A stretch of 13,096 nt of DNA, taken from the NCBI GenBank assembly GCA_900556525.1, contig USOZ01000028.1, positions 1 through 13,096 on the forward strand, given 5' to 3'. How positions within the stretch are numbered: position 1 is the first letter of the stretch; each line of letters begins with the position of its first letter. The translations under genes and the position numbers were made by a program. Source of the DNA: an uncultured Oscillospiraceae bacterium. Its GTDB lineage: Bacteria > Bacillota > Clostridia > Oscillospirales > Ruminococcaceae. Positions 7,016 through 12,900 of the stretch are shown here, one piece after another. Below the pieces are notes generated by a model, which was not told where the DNA came from, ran no database searches, and saw only the letters and a program-made list of their open reading frames with translations.

Positions 7016-7462
7016 ATGCAGTTTTTTGAAAGTCAATTTCTAAGGATTGAAAATCTTCTCTCATATCGTGCCCGAGTGGACAGCAGAGAGATCGGCGAAA
7101 TGCTGTCATACATGGGAAGAAACCTTGACGCGCTGGAACTGGAACAGGTTGGAAATGCAATTCTCAGCATTTCGGAAGTCATTGTACAGGAGAACAGGCT
7201 GGTTTTCGGCATCGAAATTCTCCTGCCTGTAAACAGACCGTTTGTGAGCGAGGGGCAGTGCGTGTATAAGCCCGTTTTCCTGTTGGAGAACGCGGTTTCC
7301 GCACGTTTTGTCGGAGAGTACCGTGAAATTCCGCAGATTGAGGAAGAGGTTTTGTCATATGCAAAACAACGGCGTATGCAGACTATAACGAATGTTTACT
7401 ATGTTGTTTTTCCCGACAAGCTGTTCGCTGCATATGTTGGAATTAACGGAAACATTGTTTGA
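7016..7462 (+). CDS. GyrI-like small-molecule-binding fold protein, putative
   Basis: Encodes 148 residues. I recognise no exact family, but the pattern is like the GyrI-like/effector-binding clan, including DUF5085 proteins: an opening strand and helix (FLRIENLLSYRARVDSREIGEMLSYMGRNLDAL), a central strand pair ending in EILLPVN (about 67-73), a loop with Y83, then ARFVGEYREIPQIEEEVLSYAKQRR and a final VYYVVF strand. No signal peptide or membrane segment. GGAG at 7003-7006 supports the ATG at 7016; an out-of-frame ATG at 7011 would give only 10 residues. It is co-transcribed with the 14-residue peptide from promoter A and ends at the hairpin at 7473-7494. The role is unknown; membership of the LytTR regulon is inferred. 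Confidence 0.7.
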   Translation: MQFFESQFLRIENLLSYRARVDSREIGEMLSYMGRNLDALELEQVGNAILSISEVIVQENRLVFGIEILLPVNRPFVSEGQCVYKPVFLLENAVSARFVGEYREIPQIEEEVLSYAKQRRMQTITNVYYVVFPDKLFAAYVGINGNIV

Positions 7463-7472
7463 ATATCCTTGC

Positions 7473-7503
7473 CCCGCCGGAAAATTCCTGCGGGTTTCCT
7501 TTT
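7473..7503 (+). terminator. Terminator after the GyrI-like gene
   Basis: Stem of 10 pairs with one mismatch (7473-7482 with 7485-7494) and a minimal loop, followed by TTTCCTTTT. It directly abuts LytTR box pair B. Confidence 0.65.
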
Positions 7504-7526
7504 GTCACGATTTTGATACCTTTTGT
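7497..7526 (+). promoter_or_regulatory. LytTR box pair B
   Basis: TCCTTTTGT (7497-7505) and ACCTTTTGT (7518-7526) start 21 bp apart, each matching the LytTR consensus at eight of nine positions. The surrounding 30 bp is strongly similar to box pair A, including CGATTTT-x-ATACC between the boxes and GTTAGA after the second. The following -10 is ambiguous: GATAAT at 7557 or TATAAA at 7562, with a poor -35 (TTGCTG, 7533), consistent with activator dependence. Confidence 0.65.
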
Positions 7527-7627
7527 TAGATTTTGCTGAAATTTTACACAATTTAGGATAATATAAAAACAGACGCTGTTTCAAAAGTGATACAACGCCT
7601 GACAGCTATGACGAAAGGGTTATTAAG

Positions 7628-7822
7628 ATGAACACCACAGAAAAATGCGGCAAAAAACAGAAAAGGAAAGTTAAGTGTCGATGCCGCTGCGACGCACCAA
7701 CTCCACATATCGCAATCTGCGGGCGCAAGGAGGAATGTCAGCTAACCGAAAAAGAAAGAGAAGATGAATATATGAGGATATTATGCAAAATTTGTGATGA
7801 CGGCGGATACAAACATCAATAG
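7628..7822 (+). CDS. Cysteine-rich basic small protein
   Basis: Encodes 64 residues with eight cysteines (7, 17, 19, 21, 31, 37, 53, 56) and two histidines (27, 63). The first 20 residues are strongly basic (KKQKRKVKCRCRC); the C-terminal half is charged and helical, ending with CKIC. GAAAGGG lies 8 bases before the ATG. The protein has no signal peptide, so the cysteines more likely bind zinc than form disulfides. I recognise no family. It is the only gene behind LytTR box pair B, so it is a candidate main output of the adjacent two-component system. The palindrome at 7834-7915 follows 12 bp after its stop. Confidence 0.6.
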   Translation: MNTTEKCGKKQKRKVKCRCRCDAPTPHIAICGRKEECQLTEKEREDEYMRILCKICDDGGYKHQ

Positions 7823-7833
7823 TATCCTGTCCT

Positions 7834-7920
7834 AACAGATTATTTATGGCATTTTTTTGCTGTGTTCCGTCACATAAAACAGCAAATCTTGCCATAAATC
7901 CAAAAAATATCTGTTTTTAT
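7834..7920. repeat. Large nested palindrome
   Basis: Three nested arms pair across a 15-base loop: AACAGAT (7834-7840) with ATCTGTT (7909-7915); ATTTATGGCA (7842-7851) with its exact complement at 7890-7899; GCTGT (7859-7863) with ACAGC (7879-7883). The outer arm is followed by TTTTATC on the plus strand, so it may terminate the Cys-rich gene. Its size and layering exceed a usual terminator and could also mark a small mobile-element remnant. Confidence 0.6.
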
Positions 7921-8004
7921 CATTAAAATTATGATAAACATTCGCTTTTCTGATTTTAGAAAACGCGATATACTGTTTCTATACAAAAGATAAGGAGAAA
8001 AAGT

Positions 8005-8457
8005 ATGGAAAACAGTATTGATATGCTGAACGGATCGCTGCAAAAAAACGCTCCGTATCTGCCTGATTTTATCATTCGTTTCGTGCGCGGCAATGACAGT
8101 TCCGCTGTCGCTGTTCTGTCGGCAGGCGTCGGCGGTTTTCATCCGGAGGAAATAGATATGTCATGCGCAAGAATAATGCCGATACTGTTGTTCGAGCCGA
8201 TTTGCGCGTTTTATGAAATTCCTGCGGCGGCAATGCGCGGGTTAGGCTGTTCGGCTCTGCCCGCGGTTGAAACCGTCATAGGCACCTGCCTGTTCAGAAT
8301 AGTTTGGGTGTTTACCGTTTTTGAACATTTCGGCACGCTTCAGAGCCTTTATATCGTGTTTCCGATAACGTGGGTAGTGACTTCGGCGGCAGTTGCGGTA
8401 AGCTGCGCGGTGGTTATGGGGAAGAGAATGAATAGGCAAAATTGGTATGATAGATAA
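8005..8457 (+). pseudogene. MATE-family transporter remnant, internally deleted and frameshifted
   Basis: The open frame reads 150 residues, but only parts look like MATE drug/sodium antiporters (normally about 450 residues). Residues 1-13 (MENSIDMLNGSLQ) fit a MATE N-terminus. The last 85 or so (from CARIMPILLFEPICAFYEIPAAAMRGLGCSA to the end) fit the C-terminal third, including the RGLG motif and two membrane segments. The stretch between reads poorly in this frame. In the +1 frame at about 8040-8140 it gives KKTLRICLILSFVSCAAM and then LSLFC, a typical MATE membrane helix. Two compensating frameshifts plus loss of about 300 central residues are therefore inferred. AAGGAG precedes the ATG. 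The 3' end meets a phage-like gene fragment on the other strand. Confidence 0.65.
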
Positions 8458-8458
8458 T

Positions 8459-8934
8459 ATAATCTAACGCTTCCTCCGCTTGGCTCTTAACCGCCTCTGA
8501 CGCTTCTTTCGCTTTATCAATTGCTTCTTGATAGCTATTGACAAGAGCGGAAATTCCTGCTATAATACCACTTCGACACCTAAAGCAGCCATTTTAGCTT
8601 TGGTCGCATCTACACGAGCATTATATTCATCTTGTGTTAGCTTTCCTGCTTCAAGTTGATTGTTATATCGTTTTAAATTCTTTTGATACCTAATGTAACT
8701 CAATGCGTTTTTTTGCACAGTCGAGGACGCATTTTTCATCGTATTGTTATAAGCTAAGTGATAGTCAGTTCCTTTTTTTAATTCTTTGTTAAAGTTTTGT
8801 AATGCAACTGTATCGCTACTTTTAAATAATGTTGATATAATATTTCCATCAGATAATTTAAAATCTTTAATGGTGGAATCAAAAGATTTTGCAATAAGAT
8901 TACCTAAACTTGTACCAAGTGTCTTAAATACCAT
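8459..8934 (-). pseudogene. Phage tail tape-measure-like fragment, frameshifted
   Basis: From 8934 the minus strand encodes 124 residues resembling the N-terminal region of Firmicutes tail tape-measure proteins: FKTLGTSLGNLIAKSF, then LAYNNTMKNASSTVQK, then a helical stretch ending in KMAALGVEVVL. The frame stops at 8560, but the adjacent frame from about 8568 continues naturally as GIIAGISALVNSYQEAIDKAKEASEA, the hydrophobic plus coiled-coil stretch that should follow. One missing base explains the break. The reading then runs into the MATE remnant near 8458, where the gene is cut. No ribosome binding site precedes the ATG at 8934. Base composition is AT-rich. Intact relatives are several hundred residues or more. 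Family assignment is by pattern only. Confidence 0.5.
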
Positions 8935-8986
8935 AAAACAATTATCGTTTTGAAATAGTTGTTTTTACTTAGCAGGAGGTTTTACT

Positions 8987-9310
8987 ATGGCAAATATTGA
9001 AATACCTGATGAATTTATTATTTGTACTAAATGTGGTGAATATTATGAAATAGGTGAGTTAAAAGAAAATGTTTGTCCAAAATGCGGATGTAAAGAATTA
9101 TTGGGCGAAAATGAATATTTTGCAAGAGAAGTAGGATTTGTTGAGCAACCCACACCTCAAAACGTCCCCAAATGCCCGATTTGTGGTTCAACGGATTTAT
9201 CCAAAATTACGATTGCTCATAAAGCAGGGAAGATAGCCCTGTTTGGCATATTTGGTATGGGCGACAACGGCAAGACTTGGAAATGTAATAATTGCGGAAG
9301 TAAGTTTTGA
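8987..9310 (+). CDS. Double zinc-ribbon protein of phage type
   Basis: Encodes 107 residues with two zinc ribbons: C13/C16 with C30/C33, and C63/C66 with C100/C103. The second ribbon is interrupted by a hydrophobic stretch (IALFGIFGMG, about 83-92), as in small zinc-ribbon proteins frequent in Firmicutes prophages and their remnants. AGGAGG precedes the ATG by about 7 bases, and the gene ends at a strong terminator, so it may still be expressed. Codons are AT-rich (TTA, AAT, GAA), unlike the sigma and anti-sigma genes to its right. Residues 33-42 (CGCKELLGEN) are encoded by a 33-bp segment repeated exactly, inverted, in the anti-sigma gene. Function unknown. Confidence 0.75.
   Translation: MANIEIPDEFIICTKCGEYYEIGELKENVCPKCGCKELLGENEYFAREVGFVEQPTPQNVPKCPICGSTDLSKITIAHKAGKIALFGIFGMGDNGKTWKCNNCGSKF
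9081..9113 (+). repeat. 33-bp inverted repeat, left arm
   Basis: Perfectly identical, in opposite orientation, to 9457-9489. Lies inside the zinc-ribbon gene and encodes CGCKELLGEN. The sequence on both sides is AT-rich like the repeat itself, suggesting this is the original copy. Confidence 0.9.
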
Positions 9311-9327
9311 TAGTGTGAAATATGAAG

Positions 9328-9361
9328 AAAAGACCTCAGATCAATTTCTGAGGTCTTTTAC
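9328..9361. terminator. Intrinsic terminator between convergent genes
   Basis: A perfect 13-bp stem (9328-9340 with 9347-9359) with a 6-base loop; the arms end in AAAA/TTTT. It follows the zinc-ribbon stop by 17 bp and can also serve the anti-sigma gene from the other side. Confidence 0.85.
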
Positions 9362-9409
9362 TATTAACTTACGGCTTGCAGCGCCCGCTAAAACAACACA
9401 CTCCCCTCA

Positions 9410-12181
9410 TCAATACGGCCAGCGCATTTCGTTCAGCCGCCAGATGCGCGCTATAACATTTTCGCCCAATAATTCTTTACATCCGCATTGCCAGCCGCTG
9501 CCGTCGTTCTCGGCTGTCACTTCGTAGGTTTCGATAACCTCGCCGCTCACATTAAAGTTCTCGTCAACGCCGTATACCGTGTATTCAAGCACCGCCTGCG
9601 TATCGGTCTGTTCCTTTATGCGGCAGGTCACATCTCCTACGCTTATATCTGTTCCGCGCGCGCCGTCCGCCGAATAAATACCGCTGCTGTTGTTTTTAGT
9701 TTCAAAATTTGTTCCTTCCTGAAACATCTCAACATCAATGTTATAGCGCGCATTTTCTGTAAATATTTCGTTCAAAGCTATGCTCAGCGACCGGTAATTG
9801 TCGAACGGCGGCTTCACAACGCGATAATATGTCATTGTAATATCGCTGTCCGGAAGTTCTTTCGTAAAGCTGTCCTTAAAATCGATCGTCGGACTTCCCA
9901 CAACAGTATTCATATAGAACATTTTAGAACTGCGGTTAAGATGCCAGAGCCGTCCCGCAAGGTCGTTTTCGTCAGTCGTGTAGGTTATTTCTTCGCCGTC
10001 GATCATCATTTTGAAGCCGCTGTCGCTTATTTCCGTAACATAGCTCTCGGTCGTCTTTCCGCAGAAGTCAAGATATTTCGAGAAAAGCGAAACACGCATT
10101 GTATCGGCGTCCGCTTCGGCGTATTCGACAATGACATAATCCCCGACCGTGCGTATGCTGTAGCTGGACGGGTACACCTCAGCCGTTTCGCTGACTATCA
10201 CTTCGGTGTACATATTTTTTCCGACGTACATACGGTTCTCACGAAGTCGCAGCGCCTTATTCGCTTTATCGTAGTACAGCAGATACAAAACGCCGTCAAT
10301 TTCCGCTGCACGGCAGTTTATGAGATTTTCCGAAACCGCCGTATAGCTGTAGCCGTCCCAGTGATATAAAATAGAAAGGTCGTGCGAGCTCATAGCAATG
10401 AGCGTTTCAAGCGCGTAATACTTCCCGTCTGTATCGTTGAAATATTGCACGCTGTAATTTTCGGAAACTTCGAGCGTAATATATGTGTCGGTTATTTCCC
10501 ATGCTTCCCACTCGTCGTTGATTTTTTCGGCGGCAAACGTGAAGTATTTCATGTTTGGCTTATTCAATTCATCAACGGTGTCCGTGACCTCGCAGTAGCG
10601 GTGGGAGAATACCACTTTGCTGTCTGTAACAGGCTCGTTGATGTATGTTTCGCCGTAGCCCCAGTACCAGACCGCCTCTCCGTCGTATTCGTACTCTTTG
10701 CCATTATACTGAATATTCTTGGGCATTATGTCCCAGATATTAACGCCGTATTCCACAAAGATTTTGTTCATTCCCAAAAGGCTTATAACGCCCTGTGGAA
10801 TTTCCGTGCTGCCGCGCGACACGAGCCTGTAAACGCAGTAATATTCATTTTTCGCGACATCGTTCACTCCCGTAAATTCCTCATAACTGTACATTTTTTC
10901 GGGTTCTTCTCTCGCGATGAAGTACAGCGTTCCCGTCCCGCCCGTAAATTCGTTAAGATACCAGCCGTCCTCGCGCTCTATAAGCGATGTGATACGCGTG
11001 TTACCGGGGTACTGATTATCCTCGGTATATGTCAGGCTCAGCGTGTCGAAATCGCTTTCCCAGGTTCCGTAAAACGTTTCTTCCAAAAGCGCCAATGCTT
11101 CTTTGGAAGCGATACCGTCCCCGTCCAGAACACTCGCGTCGATCAGTTCGGTGCTGCCCGCCACGAGGTCGGTCTTGTAAATATTTCCTGCGGCGTCGCT
11201 TGCCGAAGCTATTTTCCAGCTTTTTTCTCCGCGGCTCAGCGAAAGAGTTATCTGTTCATATATATCGCTGTCGGAATATTTGCAGTTTACCGTCAGCGTG
11301 AACTCGTTCAGCTTTTTTGAAGCAACGATATTTTCGCCAAGCCTTACCGTACCGTAAACGATATCCAGACGTTCGCCGTCCGCGTTATAGAGCGGCGTTT
11401 CGTATATTCTACGCAGGTAATAAAAACCGTCGCTCTCCTCAAAGCACATCTCTCTCGCCAGCTTTTGTTGTCCGATAAAGTTCAGCTTGCCGCTTTCGAG
11501 AATCAGACCATTATCGGGGTACGCTTCCTGCCAACGCCTTGTATAAACCTGCGCGGTCGTACTTTCCTCATCTTCGTAAAAATACATTTTGTCGGTTTCG
11601 TCGGCGGGAATGTAATAAACGCCGATCTTAACGTCCAGACTGTAATCGCCCTGTCCGTACACCTGTAAAAAATAGCCCTCGTCCTGCTTTGTGACCGCCG
11701 CGGCAACTGCCTCTTCGGGCAGCGGGTCCTCTTTATAGGTGAAGCGTATCGTTTCTGCGGAATTGCTCCAGCTTCCCCAGAAAATGTTTTCGTAAATCTC
11801 TATCCCGTCAAAATTCTGCATACTTGGAGAATATCCTTCCGGCACGGGAAGCGTCATCTCAGTCGTTTCGGGCGCGGCGGAAACCGATGTTGTTGACGTT
11901 GCTTCGGACGAGAGCGTTATTTGAATCCCGCTGTTCGGGTTCATAGATAATATGTTTGTCATACGCAGTACAGCGGCTGTTCCGACGATGACAGCAAGCG
12001 CGGCTGCCGCGCCTATCCAAACGCCAAAGCCTTTTTTCTTTTTTTCCTGACGGTCCACATGAATTTCCACAAGTTCGCGCTCTTCGCCGAGGTGTTCAAA
12101 CAGTTCTTCGGACGTTTCGTTCACATATTTCTCGTCCAGATTATCCATTGTTTCTTTCCAGAAACGCTCATTCCTGCTCAT
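9410..12181 (-). CDS. Large membrane-anchored anti-sigma-factor-like protein
   Basis: Encodes 923 residues. The N-terminal 50 residues are cytoplasmic and contain ETMDNLDEKYVNETSEEL (about 10-27), a helix typical of clostridial ECF anti-sigma factors. A basic KKKKG precedes one membrane segment at about 52-73, and the remaining 850 residues are predicted extracellular, opening with a Ser/Thr/Glu-rich linker (about 86-115). Two related stretches begin near 126 (ENIFWGSWSNSAETIRFTYKED) and 366 (EETFYGTWESDFDTLSLTYTED), so the outer region contains a duplicated domain. It is far larger than ordinary anti-sigma factors (about 150-400 residues). Its ATG overlaps the sigma-factor stop by ATGA. The last 25 residues include CGCKELLGEN, apparently copied from the zinc-ribbon gene. 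The stimulus sensed outside is unknown. Confidence 0.7.
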   Translation of the reverse strand: MSRNERFWKETMDNLDEKYVNETSEELFEHLGEERELVEIHVDRQEKKKKGFGVWIGAAAALAVIVGTAAVLRMTNILSMNPNSGIQITLSSEATSTTSVSAAPETTEMTLPVPEGYSPSMQNFDGIEIYENIFWGSWSNSAETIRFTYKEDPLPEEAVAAAVTKQDEGYFLQVYGQGDYSLDVKIGVYYIPADETDKMYFYEDEESTTAQVYTRRWQEAYPDNGLILESGKLNFIGQQKLAREMCFEESDGFYYLRRIYETPLYNADGERLDIVYGTVRLGENIVASKKLNEFTLTVNCKYSDSDIYEQITLSLSRGEKSWKIASASDAAGNIYKTDLVAGSTELIDASVLDGDGIASKEALALLEETFYGTWESDFDTLSLTYTEDNQYPGNTRITSLIEREDGWYLNEFTGGTGTLYFIAREEPEKMYSYEEFTGVNDVAKNEYYCVYRLVSRGSTEIPQGVISLLGMNKIFVEYGVNIWDIMPKNIQYNGKEYEYDGEAVWYWGYGETYINEPVTDSKVVFSHRYCEVTDTVDELNKPNMKYFTFAAEKINDEWEAWEITDTYITLEVSENYSVQYFNDTDGKYYALETLIAMSSHDLSILYHWDGYSYTAVSENLINCRAAEIDGVLYLLYYDKANKALRLRENRMYVGKNMYTEVIVSETAEVYPSSYSIRTVGDYVIVEYAEADADTMRVSLFSKYLDFCGKTTESYVTEISDSGFKMMIDGEEITYTTDENDLAGRLWHLNRSSKMFYMNTVVGSPTIDFKDSFTKELPDSDITMTYYRVVKPPFDNYRSLSIALNEIFTENARYNIDVEMFQEGTNFETKNNSSGIYSADGARGTDISVGDVTCRIKEQTDTQAVLEYTVYGVDENFNVSGEVIETYEVTAENDGSGWQCGCKELLGENVIARIWRLNEMRWPY
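9457..9489 (-). repeat. 33-bp inverted repeat, right arm
   Basis: Exact reverse complement of 9081-9113. It lies near the 3' end of the anti-sigma gene and is read in the frame that again yields CGCKELLGEN (residues 899-908). Its codons (TTA, TTG, AAA, GAA) stand out against the GC-richer codons on either side, so this looks like the acquired copy. Confidence 0.9.
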
Positions 12182-12723
12182 ACCGTAACTCCCCTTTCAG
12201 AAAGATATTTTTTCAGTTCAGCTCTGGTCCGCGAAAGCCGCGATTTGACCGCCGTTTCGCTCATGTCGAAGCTATGCGCTATCTCGCTTATCGAGAAATT
12301 GAAATAATACCGCGCAGTGAAGATCTCGCGGCTGCGCTTGTTCGCCGAATCGAGGAACTCATTTATCAGCTCTGCCGTGCGCTCGCTGTCGAATTGCTCC
12401 TCTAGGGAATTTTCCGACGGAATAAGTTCGTCAAGTTCGTCGTACAGCAATTCGCAGTTCCTTTGCTTCACTTTATCGTATACCGACAGTGCGGTGTTCC
12501 TCACGACCGCGCACAAATACCCGCAGAGCGAAGCCGGCCGCTGCGGCGGTATCGCGTTCCACGCCTTGTGATAGCCTGTGTTCACACATTCCTCCGCGTC
12601 CTCCCTGTTCAGCAGGATATTGTAGGCGATTTTTTCGCAAAGTCTGCCGTATTTTTCAGTGACACGGCTTATCGCTTCTTCCGAACGTGCAAAAAACAAT
12701 TCGAGAATATTTTCATCTTCCAC
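12178..12723 (-). CDS. ECF-type RNA polymerase sigma factor
   Basis: Encodes 181 residues from the GTG at 12723, chosen because AAAGGGGG lies about 7 bases upstream and the protein then begins VEDENILELFFARS like its relatives; an in-frame ATG at 12759 has no binding site. Region 2 spans about 10-80 (AISRVTEKYGRLCEKIAYNILLNREDAEECVNTGYHKAWNAI, then LCGYLCAVVRNTALSVYDK), covering core binding and -10 recognition. Region 4 spans about 118-175 and contains the helix-turn-helix SISEIAHSFDMSETAVKSRLSRTRAELKKYL for -35 recognition. No other domains are present. It is coupled by ATGA overlap to the membrane anti-sigma gene, the usual arrangement for extracytoplasmic stress or envelope sensing. Confidence 0.9.
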   Translation of the reverse strand: MEDENILELFFARSEEAISRVTEKYGRLCEKIAYNILLNREDAEECVNTGYHKAWNAIPPQRPASLCGYLCAVVRNTALSVYDKVKQRNCELLYDELDELIPSENSLEEQFDSERTAELINEFLDSANKRSREIFTARYYFNFSISEIAHSFDMSETAVKSRLSRTRAELKKYLSERGVTV

Positions 12724-12747
12724 TTTACTGCCCCCTTTTTCATGTGA

Positions 12748-12823
12748 GATTAGTACCAACTAAAAAACCAGTATAATCTTGCATATATGGGTTATACAAA
12801 GTTTTATCGGTGCTTAGTATTAA
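12748..12823. repeat. Inverted-repeat element, copy 2
   Basis: About 76 bp, homologous to 1114-1219. The right end (12802-12823, TTTTATCGGTGCTTAGTATTAA) differs from copy 1 at a single base; the left end (TTAGTACCAACTAAAA) is more diverged. The shared core is AGTATAATCT plus ATATATGGGTTATA (12770-12795). On the minus strand the core provides TTGTAT-18-TATACT, a plausible promoter for the sigma-factor gene 48 bp downstream. Confidence 0.6.
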
Positions 12824-12854
12824 CCTCTCTGTAAATTATGACGGGTGGAAATAC

Positions 12855-12893
12855 AAAAAGGTTGCAGAAATTTCAAAAAAAATTTCTGCAACC
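12855..12893 (-). terminator. Intrinsic terminator of the gene at the window end
   Basis: A perfect 14-bp stem (12860-12873 with 12880-12893) and a 6-base loop, followed on the minus strand by TTTTTGTATTT. It lies 7 bp beyond the stop at 12901. Confidence 0.85.
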
Positions 12894-12900
12894 CCGACTT

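Noticed and set aside
6780..7822. A canonical agr locus with agrB and agrD
   Set aside because: No AgrB-like membrane protease and no AgrD-like precursor with the conserved cysteine and acidic tail is present; the small proteins found do not fit AgrD.
9081..9489. Reading the 33-bp repeat as phage attachment sites
   Set aside because: attL and attR should be direct repeats flanking an insert; these are inverted, lie inside two coding regions in matching frame, and are near no integrase.
9488..11320. Long plus-strand open frames of 293 and 312 codons (9488-10369 and 10382-11320)
   Set aside because: They lie antisense to the anti-sigma gene, have no ribosome binding sites or recognisable domains, and have shadow-like composition; the minus-strand gene is coupled to a clear sigma factor.
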